Shown here: positions 1 through 13,660 of the stretch, one piece after another
How positions within the stretch are numbered: position 1 is the first letter of the stretch
Layout: each line of letters begins with the position of its first letter
Assembly (NCBI RefSeq): GCF_963678635.1
Contig: NC_087066.1
Span: 32,245,301 to 32,309,300, forward strand
Source: Symsagittifera roscoffensis
Lineage: Eukaryota > Xenacoelomorpha > Acoela > Convolutidae
Direction of reading: 5' to 3'
Length of the DNA stretch: 64,000 nt
Made by a program: the position numbers and the translations under genes
The notes under the pieces: generated by a model
Databases searched by the model: none
The model's input: only the letters and a program-made list of their open reading frames with translations
Told to the model about the DNA's origin: nothing

Positions 1-2355
1 TTTACGGGTTTAATCTTAAAATTTGTACACAAAAATTGTGTCTCTGAGAAATTCCAAAATCAAAAACTTTCTTTCTAGTTTTAATAGAGCAGCAACTAAG
101 GTTTGAAATTACCTATTTCAACCAAAATCAGTACAAAAAATTTAAAATTATCAAACAAAAGATATTATATCATCAAAAAGCTAACCAATTTCAGATAAAA
201 GTATCTTCATAAAATTCATTTCACTACTAGGCTTTATCAGCTTATCTTGAGTTCCATTTTGTTTCTCGGTTTAGTTCCAGTTGCTTAGCGATATTTGTAT
301 TTAAAAAATTAAAAATAACCAGTTTGGATTTTTTCTGAACTTTTGGAAGATGAACGAAAAACGTTAGAATGACCGTTGTCCTGTAATTTTAAAACAATCT
401 AATGCTGTTCAACGTGAGCACACGAGCGAGTTGGTCGATTTCGATTTTCTAATTTATAATATTTTCTATGGATTTTTTGTTTTCTTTGTGGTTAGCGGAT
501 AAAGTAACCCTTGAAAACCTCAGGATTGAGGTTATAACAGGTTAAACGTTACGTGAAATGCGTTGACGTGAAACGAAAATGTTTTAACCAAAAATACTTT
601 TATGATAGATATTTTCAACTTGAGGTGCATATGTTGGGCTGCAAATCACGACCAACAGAGCTGTAATATGATGCCATTATTACCCGCCCTCTGCGAGCTT
701 TCATGTGCGAAAAACTTATTGAAAAAATACAAGCTGCTCCAACTAGTCACAACTACAGCGTACAGTCTTAGTTAGCATAATGTCTGGCTGTAGTCTTCAA
801 TTTATATTTATCATAAATAAAATTCCTTTAATTCGAATATAATTTTCAATAAGATTATGTGAATTTGTTACATAGGGCATCAAAGCAGTTTTGCTCGGCC
901 TCAACAGATTTTCTGGTTATATTTACAACAAGCGAGATGAAAAAGGCTACTTTTCATCAATCAAATATAGAATTACTGTCCAAAACTATTATGTTACTCA
1001 AAGGTTAGTATCAGCTTCGCTTAAAAAGCTATGGTATCATACCTTCATCTGGGTACCCATGCTCAACAGTCTTTTCAATTTTTGTCGAATTTTAACAAAA
1101 ATTTAAAAGATATAGCATTGAGACAATGAAGTTGCTAAGAATCACCACAGAAAATTTCTTTTTTTTCTGACAAAAATGTTCAACATTTTCCCTCTTTCGA
1201 TTTGATTTTCGAGTATTTTCTCTTAAAAAATAAATCTCTAACAAAGCCATTGAATTTCATGCATAATCAAATTAGTAACTTCAAAAAAACAGTCTAGAAT
1301 AAAATTATACAACTGAAAATTTTCAAAAGTTCCTGTTGATTATCAATTTTATAGCGTTTTCAGGCAATCAGTTAAAGCATACCAAACAATCTTTTGAATC
1401 ATACATAATAAATGTAATTAACTAATAGATAACAGTTCATTATTTTCACGATTTTCACGATTATTTTCACGTTATTTTCAAAATAACAGAGGATATTTTC
1501 ACGTTTTTAGACTGTTGAGAATCTTTGCTATATTTGACAAACGTTGGAGAACCTTCAAGTTTTTGGCAAGACTTTAAGAGGACTAGACATGAGTAGGTTT
1601 ATTTTTCAAAATTGAATACCATATAAAAATAAAACTTGTTTGAGCTGCCGTAGGTGAACGTTGAATTTCTTCTTTTTTCGTTCATTATGATTAACTGAAA
1701 GGATTTTTTCTTTTGTTTTTAACTGATTGTGTTCTGAAATAGGTCCGATAGATTTTTTCTGTTGCCACGATTGAACGAAAATATTGGAAATAGCCGCAAA
1801 TGCCAACAACCTCCCATGCAGTGGGCTCACTGGAAATGGCCAGGCGGCTGTCAAAGATGTTTTGCCAAGAGATGGGCCCGGCAAGAAAGGATTGCAAAAA
1901 TGACATTGACATTCACATTTGCTTATGGGAAAACAGACAGCAAGAGTTGTTCCACAGGAAACTATATGTTGTGCTTGAAACAACAAGGGTACACATAATA
2001 TTTGGTAATTTTTTTACGCGGGACAAAATCGAGACGAGCGCAAACTTCGAAGAAAACAGTGCCAAGAGAGACGCGATAATTTTTATTAAACTTTTTTAGA
2101 GATAAATCGATTGACGTCGAGATGCAATTTTGCAGGGTCGGAGAGCATAAAGCTCACTACTTTTTTGTTTTTAAAAAAGAGGACGCCTAGAAGCTTAGCT
2201 TGGATTGCGAGCCGTAGCATGGACTACAAAACCATTTTCGCTTGTAATAATTTATTTTGTTTTGAAAGTAATATTCGAGAAAGGTTTTTAATACCAAGGA
2301 TTTTCTTAAAGCCTGAGATTTTTCCGTGAAAAGGAATACTGATGTCGTAAATATA
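1..2355. other. AT-rich sequence, no gene recognised
   Basis: Only short open frames without supporting structure. A run of TTTTCACG-type units lies at about 1440-1505. A GC-richer patch at about 1795-1985 is open in several frames, but none could be tied to a family or to convincing splice sites. Confidence 0.5.
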
Positions 2356-2700
2356 TACATATATGTAGTTCCTGCGAATCGCAGAGGATCTATCAGTAGG
2401 TCTCAACAGTCCTGTCGAGGATAGTCAATTTGTATTCTCTCCCCACATTCCAGACTGTTAATTTTGTTTAGCGCAGCTTTTTGCGACTCCAGACCGTTTC
2501 CGTTTTTTTACGTCTAGAACTTTCACGTGGTACACCTATTGCAGCCAAATGTGGTCAGGTTGTGGTAGGCTTGAAGTTAGAGGTCAAGTGAGAGCCTGTC
2601 CTCACACATTATCAATGCCATGGCACGGGATCGAATACGCGATCTGACGATTTCAAAGTGAACGACTTACCACTATGCTAAATGCTCCTTTTAAAAACTA
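2356..2700 (-). repeat. tRNA-derived SINE-like element
   Basis: On the minus strand, 2697-2628 reads like a decayed tRNA. It has an A-box-like TAGCATAGTGGTAAG, an anticodon-stem-like stretch, and a B-box-like GTATTCGATCC at the expected spacing. The flanking sequence (GTTAGAGGTCAAGTGAGA and GCAGAGGATCTAT) recurs with a decayed tRNA-like part at 50800-50935. A shared non-tRNA body points to a SINE family rather than a lone tRNA pseudogene. No cloverleaf was computed. Confidence 0.5.
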
Positions 2701-5700
2701 CAAAAAGCGCCTCCATCCCCTTTAACAACGCCAGCTTTTGATATCTGCTTTTTCAACTATTTTTTCCTTGAAAAAGTTTTGAAGTGATCTGAAAAAATCT
2801 CTTTTTCTGAAACTTTTTTAAACAGCAAAACGATGTAAGAAATCGATGAACATTACCCAAAATGACGCTGACATTACCCTGAGCCGAATTGCTCGACGCT
2901 TTAATGTACTTTGTTAGTCAAACACGTGCAGTTTTTTGGCCAAAATTCAACAATTAAGAGCAAGCACAAAAACAAAACACCGACAAGAATGTCGTAAAAA
3001 AGTCGAGCATAGTGAAACTCTACAACTATGCTTGGCTTTATTCATGAAAGTCGAAACACAGCCAATAAAAAGTTAATTTTGGTCGAGAAAGACGAAACAT
3101 CGATCAAGGACATCCAAAATATTTTCTGTCGATTTTTGCAGAAAGTTCTAAATTTATTTTGAAAAGTGATTTCAACTAACACTTTGCTTACTGAAAAGCC
3201 AGCTCAAAAAGATCATAACTCAGCCTACAACTTACTTAAAGTAAAATTTTTCACGAAATCCTTTTCTTTCACAGAGATCTGAGTACTCCCGCCGCAAGAA
3301 AACGTAAGTTTTATTCAAGTTTCAATTGTTTGATTATCAGTTTCAATAGCTTTGGTTTATAAAATAATCAGAGTGTAGTATTACATCATTTATTTTTAAC
3401 TATTCATTATTTAATTTCATACTCTTTTCGAACTACTGTTGCTGCTAAAACTTTTGTCAATAAGTTTGACGATTTAAGATGAAACTTATAGCAAGAGGAT
3501 AATTTACTGAAGAAGCAAGAGAGGCTGTACGAAAGCACTTGTCCCTCTTAGTAAACGAACTAAGCTGGAAGATCCAAATTAACAGGGAAATTTTTCCGCA
3601 AGGACAACTTCACTATTTCTCGCTAGTTGTTTCAGGTTCAAGCATCCTTACTGGAAACTACCTGAAAATCATATGCTATAATCTAAGTTCGTATGTAAAA
3701 TAAATTAGTTTTACAGTTTTGTTCGTGCTATTTATAGTCGAGTAAAACGAGAATAGTCCAGACATAGATCTGTACACTTCTCATTTTAGACTTTTAGACT
3801 AGCAAACAAAAACGAATCAAGCAGTAGCTTGCCGAGACGCTTTAAATGTGTTTGAGCCAAAATATGTTAACTTTCAATGGACAGCGCGCCAACAAAAAAC
3901 GTTATTTAGGGTAAAACGTTGCAAAACGTCCCAAAAACGTGGTTGCGGTCTGTTTTCTTTATGATTCGAAAGTCACGCATTTTTTTTTTAAAATACGGTC
4001 TTAATAGTGTTTCAGAAGAGCTAAGAGATCAAATTGGCCGACTTAATTTTTTCGGTCGAGCAAAGCGAGAGGGTCCAGAAAGTCGCAAAATATCAAAACT
4101 TGGTTGAGAAAATCAAAACCTGGCACAATTGGCCAAAAGTTTTGGTCGAGATGGTCGAAAAATAATTCAAACTCCTCGGATGGGGATAGCTCATAGCACC
4201 TCTGAGATTGAATTTCGCGCCGTTCTTATTATGTAATTTCCAAAAAAATTTAGCGCTCCTCTCCCACATTGAGTATACAGATATCAAACAGTTGGCGCCG
4301 AAAAACAAATCTTGCCAGAAAAAAAACTTGACCACTTAGCTGAATACTATGAAATTGTCAATTCTCTGCCAGAAACGCAATTTAATGACATGAGTGTGAG
4401 CTAGTTTCAAATTTACATGCAAAAATGAAGATATAACTGAAAGGACTTCTTCCAGACCAAATTGGATTTTTTTGAAATGATCTTGGCTTATAGGGGTCGC
4501 GACAAATTACTATGGTAATTTATTTTGCAACGCAATTACCAATCAAGAGTTACTCCATATACTGTTTTTTTTCATATCTACACATGCTACCGGCGCTGTT
4601 TTTACTCACTTGAAATGCTAATTTTTCGACTAGCGCATTTTAATTTTGCGCTCAATGTAAATAGCAAGGTTTCAAAATTACAGACTTCAAATTAAAGCTC
4701 GAAAATTTGGTCGGCACAGAAATGAAAGAAAGCATCTGAAAAATGAAGAAAAATTGGAAGGAAACATTCTCTTTTCACTTTTTTTTATCCCATAGACCGA
4801 AAGGTCGAAGTTGTGTTTTTAGGGCTAATCCTCCATCATTTGCTGGAAATATCCCATTGCTTTTCTTCCCTAGAGCTTTGAATTGAGAACCTTATAAGGG
4901 GGCTTAGAAGACAAGAGTGTTTTATACCAGTTTCAAAGGGATTGTTCGACATTGGATCATGATTGACATTGACACATTGCTAGGATACTCGTCTTTATCC
5001 TGTATCGATTCTTAGAAAATCCCACTAATATCCTTCAACTTTGTTTGAACCTGACTCCTTGATTCTTAACAATAAAGCAGTTGTAAACTCCAACCTATCC
5101 ATTTTAATCTGGCCCCCTGAGAATTGTAACGTGACTATTTGGGGCAGGGCAAAAATGTCACCCGGTTTCTTGTTTATTTTGTTGGCCTGTTTTTGCCCTA
5201 TTGGTATGCACAGCCGAAGCCAAAAAATTCAGTTATTATCTATACCTTAAATAACTCATCAATTTTTCATTAATTTTTGAGGTGCCGCACATTTTTTACA
5301 AAGAATTTTAAATAGAATTTAAATTCGATTAATCTGGCATTGCTTATCGTAGTTGGGTTTTTTTGCAGCAAATTTTTCGCAGCTGGATGTGAAAACAAAA
5401 TTGCAAGAATTATTGCTATCGTGTTCATGAATTCAACCTTTTATTGATGAGATTTCATCTTAAGCATAATTCATTTTTTTCTCTTTCATTTCTTCAAATG
5501 AGACCTAGCTGTTTCGATTTATACCGATAGCAATGCAACCCCAAAAATTAATTTGTTTCTGCGAAATAGGTTTTCGGCCTTTTATATATTCGAATATTAT
5601 TAATTTTGGCTTGTAACTTGTGTTTTTGTTCCCAAGTTGAGATCACCGCGGCGTTTCCTCGTTTTCACCCCTAAACCATGAATTGAATTACACACTCAAT

Positions 5701-8639
5701 AATTTATATTTTATTATCAGTTAGGGATGAAAAATTCTGATAGTGTGTGGGTTGAAAATCAGCATGAGTCTTTAGGCTCAGATAAACTCTAAAGTATTAC
5801 TTAAAATTACGTCAGACTTCATTTCTTTTCAGAACCCTCCTCTTTTTCATCATTCAAAACCTACTTGCAAGTTATTATGAGCTCAGTTTTGTTTCTTTTT
5901 ATCTCTATTCTTTTTAATCCTGAATTATCCCAAAAAAATCCCGGTACATCATTTAAAATCTACTCGCAAGTCAATATGAGCTCAATTCTTATTTCAATGG
6001 AAATTTTCCAATTTCTCTTTGACTATCAGAGTGGCTGTTTGCTGTACAGCAGCTCAGAATATTCCGAACATCGTAATCGAGAAAAAAAAAAAGGAGATTA
6101 AGTCTTAGCTTCAACGCTGAATTAAAAAGTGATCAGCCAACACCCGATTGTTTGTACTATATTAAAACCCTAGAGAGCTCCGATCCCCGATTACCTTTTA
6201 CGGTGTCTCAAATTTTTATGACAAAAAAACTTTCAATCAAACATTTGAAATTGAGATTTTAGTTACAAAAAGCAATTTATAGGTGACTTCTTTGCTTGCC
6301 TGAACCGAATTTCAAATAATTTCCAAGTGCGCTCGCAGTTCCGATGAGATAATCAAAACCAGTATATCGTTTCAAATTTTGATTTTGCATTGAAGCCTTA
6401 TCGGTGTCTCCCCTCCAATTTCGGTGTATAAGGGCAATTTACAGTTTAAATCCAATTAACATTTCACCAAAATCCTATACACAGCTGCCACCCAATGATT
6501 GGAACAAACATTTTGTGTAACAATTAATTAATTTTTTTTCGGCAACACACGCTCTGAAAGGCAAAAATTTGCCAATCAAAGTTGTCCAAGGTGCTTTTTA
6601 TGAACCAAACTGAAATTTTTCTCAAACACAGAAGCCTTTTTGGAGGTTTCATCTCCAGTTACCTAAGCAAATCGACGATTTTATTTTTATTTTTAACAAG
6701 ATAGACAGAGCTTCTGGTCTGCCAAATCACCCTGAAGCGGCTGTGTTTTTCTACAGGTTTAGTTCAAACTTATGCTGCAGTAACTATTTGCGCAGAAACA
6801 TCTTTATCTCCAGTAGAACTGCAAAACATTCTTAATAGGTGTGGAAACCACGCCCCACAAAAAGGCAAAAGATTTTGATCAAAAGAGGATCATATTCTGT
6901 AAAGAAGTTCCCTCGACGGCTGCAGATACAGCAAGTTGCAGATACAGCTTAGCGCCTTAGCGTGTATCAAAAACTCGAAAATAAATATTGACCAACGAAA
7001 AAAATTTGGTTTCGGGAATGAATGGTCATGAAAACTTGATGCGCTTTTCAAAGCAAGAAAAAGTTTATCCGTCTTTTTCAGGTTCGGGTTATTATGTTAA
7101 GACAAACGGCGCGATGCTGCGGATTGTGCGGCTTATCGGGAATTACATAAATTTTCCCATTGTCCTGTTTTTTGTATCTTGTACTTAACCTGCAACTAAG
7201 AAAAGTTATTGCTGGTCCAAAAAAATCATGATCAGCTCATCATAAACTTGCAACAAATTAATTTTCACCATCGTTATTTTTTAGTGAAAAAAATGTAAAA
7301 ATGAAAAACTAACATAGACAAGTGTCCAAAATGGCTTACTATTTTTGAGAAGTTTGTGCTGAGGATCGAAGACCTACAAAAGAACTGTTCCAGCAATTAG
7401 TTCGAAAAATTCGCTCTATTGATTCTCATAAACAGCGATGTTGTTTGTTTGGTACAAAATTCTGGCATAAACTTCCAAGCTTTCTAAAGGTCTGTAACGC
7501 CAGATCAAGTATATATTTTTTCTGACTTTCGTATCTCCGCATCCTTAAAAAAATTCAAGTACATCAGGTTTTCAAGGTTTCATTTTGAGCCCACAAAATC
7601 AATTTTCTGTTTTTTTTTTGCAAAAATTTTTTCCCTATCAGGACTTTTTTTGAAAGAATACTTGTTTAACTGGCTATTTTACGTATGTGTGTTTAACAAG
7701 ATCTCCAAAAAAATTAATCCGGCTGGATGTTTTCATTGTTTTTATCTAGAACATGTCATTTTTTCTTTATTTTAATAGATAATAGATTGCAGGGACACAA
7801 TCACAAGGTGAAAACCAAAGCCGTATTTTTTTTTGCTAGGCGGAACCAAAAAGGTGAAACTTTTTTGCCTCGTGAGTGCAAAAAAGATCAGCAAGCTAAA
7901 AAAATAAGTGGGCGTGGAAAGTTTTTTCGCTATCAATTTTCCAGCAGCAATTGTGACAATCATAGTTCCATCATTACAGTTTTTCAACTTTGAGGTTCCT
8001 GTAGCTGTGTAGCGAGAGATAATTGTTCCGAATTTTGCAGACAACGTTTGACTGTTAGTTTAGCAACTTTCGACAAAAATTTTATTTCTTCTGACAATCT
8101 GATGTCTTGAGCTCCAACTTGAAAATAATACGACTGCTCTTTTTGATTTATGAGGGTTTAAAATTTACCGGTTTGACCAACTAGGGATTCAAATTTGCGC
8201 AACCAAATGCGAGTTTTTTAATAAGGTGAAGTGTGTGCGGTGATTCAAATCATTCCAACTTAATTGAGCTATGGTTTTTTATGGAATAATTTTCTAGTAG
8301 ATAAGCAACATACTTCTCCGTGCTTGTGTTTTCTTTCTAAATAAGCAACATTTTACCCCATACTTGGTTGTTGTAACTAACTGCGTGTTGGAGGAAAGGT
8401 AATCAGCAAAAGTAAAAAACTTCATAATGTTTACATGATATTTTGAAATTTTTTTTATTTTCTATAAATGCTACAAATAGGTGAATGAGCAGTTGAAAAC
8501 GTTCCCGGCTGTGTCTTGTTACAGACAGCTTTGTTTAAAAGCAAAACTTGAGTTGTCTAAGAATAAATTAGGTGGAAATTAGACATCCACTCACGTAGAC
8601 AATTATTTACTCTGAACACAGCTACCATGTAGATTTTCT
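2701..8639. other. intergenic sequence, no gene recognised
   Basis: No open frame longer than about 90 codons and no recognisable protein motif. A small direct duplication with a ~99-bp period is visible at 5848-5892 and 5947-5991 (both contain TATGAGCTCA). Otherwise I see only AT-rich sequence. Confidence 0.5.
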
Positions 8640-9245
8640 ATACTAGATCTGAATTTTATTTTGTCGAGCATGATTTAATTCTCAGATCTGTAACTTGTTA
8701 TTTCAGATTTTTGATAAGTTATTCAAAATTTCAGAGCTGAATTAACTTTGGAAAACCAAGTTTCAGAGGTGAAATTACATGTTGACTTGCTTTTCAAATA
8801 GATTCAATTTAGCGACACAAAAAATCCCAATAATTACACAAAAATTTTTGTTCTCCCACTAAATTTCTTGTTCAATTGTTCTGAAAAAATTTCTAAAAAT
8901 GATAGAAGTACTATCAAAATTTCATGTTCATGCGCTATACATGCATTTTCCGATGCTTATCCCATAATTAGGAAAACATATTTCAGCAGCCTCTGATGAG
9001 ATATTTTGCTACGTACCTGCTAATTGCATCCAGAAGCTTATTAAGTACAAAATTACTTCAAATAGTAAAAATTGGGTCAAAACCATTGATATTTTCAGAC
9101 CCGAAATAACGATGAAACACAAAATTTCAAATCTGAAATAGGATTTTTCAAATCTGAAATAACCCGTTCTTAGAGTATCCACGCGTTATTTTAACATTTC
9201 TCAGCCCATTTCAGGTCTGAAATTTAAATCTGAAACAGACTATTT
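8640..9245. repeat. cluster of TTTCAGATCTGAAA-like palindromes
   Basis: Variants of TTTCAGATCTGAAAT and its half sites (TTTCAGAGCTGAA, TTTCAAATCTGAAAT, TTTCAGGTCTGAAAT) recur about ten times over 600 bp in both orientations. This looks like the interior of a foldback-type non-autonomous element or a decayed palindromic satellite. No coding potential is seen. Confidence 0.5.
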
Positions 9246-9345
9246 TAGCGAGTACGTCTTGTCGCCGAAAGGGATTTCTTAGGCTTCAGCTTCTTCCCAT
9301 AATTAAAAGAAGGTTAGAAACTAAAAGTATCAGAAACAAACATTG

Positions 9346-9880
9346 AAGAAGACTGCTCGTATCAGGACAAAGCCCTGAATGTTCCGAATGCTTTTTAAGG
9401 TCTATGGAGCAGTAATAAAATGAAAAAATTAATTGTAAAAAAGTAAAATTAAATTTGAAAAAAAAATAGAGATTTTTTGTAAAAACATCCCCCACACGTC
9501 ATATTAAGTACAAAGTGATAGATTTCGTTCCTAGTAACAAATCAATTATGGCAAATAAGCTTCCATCAACTAATTGGGAACGATTTCTAAAATGGATTAA
9601 ATCTCCGCTTACGCGTTGATAGCGCGAAATATATCGCGGGTTAATTATCCCAAATTGGTCAAAATCGCAATCTTTAAACCCTCATAACTTCACAAAAAAT
9701 GATCACAGGTGAAATATCTCTTCAATTTTAAGCTCAGGACAACAACAGCTTTCGAAGGATATGCAAAAATTTTGTCAAAAATGGCTAGATAAAAAGTCGA
9801 ATTTGTCTGAAAAAAAAATTGATTAAATTTGTCGATGGTTTATAGCACCAGCCAAACACCTGATCAATCTGATCTTTTTC
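9346..9880 (+). mobile_element. repeat family B, diverged copy
   Basis: It starts with the family hallmark GACTGCTCGTATCAGG, keeps the CCTGAATGTTCCGA block, the CTCCGCTTACGCGTTGATAGCGCGAAATA-type palindromic middle, and the AAAAAGTCGAATTTGTCTGA block. The 3' CCGTTACTTTCG end is lost. The family has no coding capacity and is probably a non-autonomous transposon. Confidence 0.65.
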
Positions 9881-11187
9881 AAATGAAAAAATGAATCAGC
9901 TAATTTCTTTTTGTTTATTTGTGGTGTAAAAATGACCATTCATGGAAATTTTGATGATAACTTAAGACAGACAAACCAGTGTTTTTTGAGCGAGACAATG
10001 TTTTTTCGATATATTAATAAAAGATAGACTTCTTTTATCAATAATGAATAAAAATTTGTTTTTTTTTTTCGTTAGTTTGTTACTCAATTTTAGGCGCTGT
10101 CTGAATAAAACAAAATTTCCGTTCAGACATTGTGAGCAAAATTTTAATTGCCTGAAAATGAGACCTCAGCATCTTTGTTCTAGCTGAAAAACAGCCAAAA
10201 GATTGGATGCGTTTCACTCCACCCCCTAATTATATGGAGTATCTAATTAGGCCTAATGATTTCAACAATGGCTCTATTATCGTTCAGATTTTGTTCAATT
10301 TGGGGCGTCTACTTCGGACAAAACTGCTTGAATCTGCTTCAAATTCAACACTTTTTATTGACCTAAATGTATGCAGCTGCTAACCTCTATAACTCATCTT
10401 GATAAAAGTGAAAATATTGTACCGACTGATGAGATACCCTGATTTATTATAAGTTCCTTATTAAAATAGCCAAAAGAAAAAAGAATTTTTTTTATTCAGC
10501 TTTTCAATGTTTCTTCAATTTTTTCAACTTTTTGAACTAATCATTAAATTTATCGATGTTTATCGAGATTAATAAGATGTGAGCGGGTCGATATTCACAG
10601 CTTGCGGCGGATATTCTACACCCCGTTGTAATCTCCCTAGTCTGGTCCCGCATTTGTTCACACTTAGACTATTTTATCTATAACTTTTGGATTCGACGGA
10701 AGATTATCCCGGAAACTACATGTAATTAGGCTGAGGGACGGACTTTTTAATAAAACTGGAGACATTGTGACATTAAAAAGACTCTCTTTTGTTGTTTTTG
10801 ACTATTTCCATCATAAGATATGCCTCTCCTTTTCAAAAATTGGGCCCTACTGAAGATTAAAACAGGGAACATTGCATTAAAATAATCACAAATTCAATTC
10901 AATAGTCCGCAAAAAATCAAAAGAAGACTCGCAATTTAGTCAAACTGAAGTCTTATGTTGTCAATTGTGTGATTTAACGGATCATTTGATTTCTTGATAC
11001 ATCAAACAGGTATCGATTTTTGTAAAATTGCGTGATTTTTTCCCTTTTATTCCCCTTCCAGTGATATTATTATATGCAGCTCAATTTGGTTCCAACTTAC
11101 TGCCGCTATTTCATCCTTGCAACCATCAGAAGACCTGATCCTAGTACCATCAAATAAAGCGTTTGAATTGCTTGACGTCATTTCAAA
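9881..11187. other. 5' flank of the tetraspanin-like gene
   Basis: AT-rich, with no open frame or recognised repeat. It precedes the first coding exon at 11188. No convincing TATA box or further upstream exon was seen. Confidence 0.4.
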
Positions 11188-11643
11188 ATGGCATTCAACG
11201 TCGAAAAAATTTGGCCCAGAAAAAGGACCCCATTTCAAACAATAGTTATTTCTACCCTCTTTTTAACTCTTCTAAGCAACAGCTTAAACTGCTTTCTTAT
11301 GATACTCAAAATCAAACATCCAGACAAGTTATTGAGTTCAAACAGTGACTTGAGTGAAAACCCAATTTCGAAGATGATTATAGAGAATATGAAATTACCG
11401 TTAAGCATAATGCTCATACTATGCATTTACTACATTTTTATCGACCTGTTTGGGCTAATTTTCAGTTTAAAGGCGAACAAAAAACTGAGTTTGATTTTCA
11501 TTTACATCAATTCCGTATCATTACTTCTGAATATTATCTTAGTCGTTATATATGACATGTATCCTGTTTTTGATATCAATAAATATCTCGATCAAACAAA
11601 GTCAGCGGAGTTGATTTCAACGGAGGACATTAAGCTATTTGAG
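11188..11643 (+). CDS. tetraspanin-like membrane protein, exon 1
   Basis: The first coding exon encodes 152 residues from the ATG at 11188. Three hydrophobic segments are visible at about residues 16-40, 70-94 and 100-122. The short polar loop between TM1 and TM2 and the very short link between TM2 and TM3 are the tetraspanin arrangement. The frame reaches a stop at 11658, but a GT donor (TTGAG|GTAACT) sits at 11644-11645 in phase 0. This matches a phase-0 acceptor at 14809 whose exon supplies the Cys-containing large loop and TM4. Tetraspanins organise plasma-membrane microdomains, but no partner can be inferred. Family assignment rests on topology and the loop cysteines; sequence conservation is low, so another four-TM family is possible. 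Confidence 0.6.
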
Positions 11644-11659
11644 GTAACTATGAATTAGT

Positions 11660-12165
11660 TTTTCGTCCTATGCAGCAGAGGGCACGTAAATTTTTCTAGG
11701 GGGGGGGGCGGTTTTTCTAAAAACTAGCAGCTATCCAAAAATACTATAAAGTCCTTTTTTTGCCAAAACTTTTCTGCGCCGCTAGCATCCTTTTCAAAAA
11801 ACAGGCCAAAAAAGGCGTTTTCAGGCACTTTTTAGAAAACTTCGGCTCTTTTTCCTTCCCCCCCCCCACCTCACTCAAACATGATTTTTATGGTCTAACG
11901 AGTTGTTTTACAAGGTTAATTATGAAGACCAAATATGCTTGTCATGGCCTAATTACTCTGCATGGCAATTTTCATGACAATCGGACAAAGTGAACAGTAA
12001 CTTCAAATATAAAAATTTGCAGAGGGTGGGGGGGAAAGGAAAAAGAGCCAAAATTTCGACTGAAATCACCCTTAATGTTAGTTATATTGGCGCCAAAGGC
12101 ATCATTAGAACCTGTCGAGGTTTTGAGGTAGCAAAAAAATTTACTCTCGATTTTCGAAGAAAACA
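11660..12165. repeat. family A remnant arranged as an inverted repeat
   Basis: The sequence shares the CTATAAAGTCC...GGCGTTTTCAGGCACTTTTT blocks of family A (compare 19009-19412 and 32240-32591). The arm CGGCTCTTTTTCCTTCCCCC at about 11842 reappears in reverse complement at about 12025-12055, with a ~160-bp spacer. Two opposed element fragments have probably formed a hairpin-capable structure. Confidence 0.5.
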
Positions 12166-12182
12166 ATACTCCTTAAGGCTCT

Positions 12183-12570
12183 TTAATTTTCAAGAATAAT
12201 TATGACTGCCCGTTTTTGATAAAAAAATTAACCCAATTTGAAAAAAACTGGTTGAGTAGATATTCAGTTTGAGAAAGTTTTTTATTCCGCTTTGAAATCT
12301 GAATGTTAAATCGCTTTTACTCCGCTTTGAAATCTGAAAGATAAGAAAAATTTGAAGTCAATCACGTTTTTTGTGAATTGTACACTTTGTTGGTTGATGG
12401 TAGACATTAATTTTCGTTCAATGAAAAAACTACACTGAGCCTTCAAACAACTCAAACGTCAAATCACGAAGCAGCAAAAATGAGCCTAAGCAAAAAAAAG
12501 TTTTTTAAAGTATTCACTAAGTATCGCTTCACTACGTTCATCACTCTTCACTATGTTCAAGAACGGCATT
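12183..12570. repeat. repeat family D copy
   Basis: It shares the AATTAACCCAATTTGA, AAACTGG, TTTTTATTCCGC and ACTACGTTCATCACTCTT blocks with copies near 46.6, 59.2, 62.3 and 62.9 kb. It has no coding capacity. Confidence 0.45.
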
Positions 12571-13224
12571 TAGCTGATTTTCTTGCTTTCTCGTTATAAA
12601 ATGGTCAAAAAATGGTTCATTGGAAAACCAACAAAACTTTTATCTCAACTACTCAAAATCTTGCCAAGTGTGCAATCAAAAGCATTGATAAAAAAAACTA
12701 TGTAGATGAAAATTTTCTGAACAAGATTTCCGTCGCAAACAAAAGCCTCACAAAGTTAACAAAATATGCTCGGCCACTAGTTGCACAATCAAACCGAAAG
12801 ATTGTCGTAAAAACTCCAAATGGAATGAAACTTATCTGGTTTTTCTTTTCATCGATTAATTCATCAAAAACAAAATACACCAGCATTTACTCATTGCAGT
12901 CAAACAAGAGTAACTGATGTTTGCGCAAGATGCACAGAATGCACATACCACATACTTTGCTGCAATTGTAGATTAAAAATACAACTTTAAATTTTTTTAT
13001 TCTCTTCTTTTATTGCTAATAATTGCAGTTCAACAAAGCCTCAAAATTTTTTTCAGGTTCCGAAATCAGAAAACTATAAGAAAAAATGTAAAATTTTGAA
13101 ATAATTCAACATATTTATAAATTTTGACAACAAAACCTAATTCAGTGCATAAGTTTCAAACTATATAGCCATTTTAAGATTCTTCTAGTCTTATCTTTTT
13201 ATGGTGAGTAAACATTATGAAGCC

Positions 13225-13660
13225 AAACTGTGCATTTTGTGAACTGTAAGCGGATTCCGCAACAAGCCAAAATCAGGTTTGTCGCAGAATTCGTACAATT
13301 GCTACTTTTCTTTGATCTTCTTTGTTATTTTGAATTCCACAAACAAATAGCTAAAAACACTGTATTGCTCAAAATTGCTCCAAAATCAGGCAACTTCGCG
13401 GAGTCCGCAAGATAATTTGCGCGGTCCGCAACAAATTTTGATAAGTGAAATAAATTTTGATATGTGTTCCGCAATCTTAAACAATGATATGTGTTTCGCA
13501 ATCTTAAACAGTCGTGGAATCCAGAGATTCACGATTACTTAAGTAAAATCCGCAAAAATGTAAGCTGATTCCGCATAAATTTGCGGAATCTGCTTATATT
13601 TGCGGAATTCGGAACAATTACCTATATTCGCTTGTTGCGGAATCCGCAAAAAAACTTATG
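13225..13660. repeat. cluster of TTGCGGAATCCGCAA-like palindromes in an intron
   Basis: Near-palindromic units such as GCGGATTCCGCAA, GCGGAGTCCGCAA, TTTGCGGAATCTGC and TTGCGGAATCCGCAA occur at least eight times in about 420 bp. The same motif appears twice at about 27165-27215. It is probably a decayed foldback element. Confidence 0.5.

Noticed and set aside
1762-2099. GC-richer patch open in three frames (possible exon)
   Set aside because: Open on both strands, no family resemblance, and no convincing paired splice sites. It remains a weak possibility.
12612-12917. 101-codon open frame in the tetraspanin-like intron
   Set aside because: Lys/Asn/Ser-rich as expected for AT-rich DNA, no motif, and no splice support.
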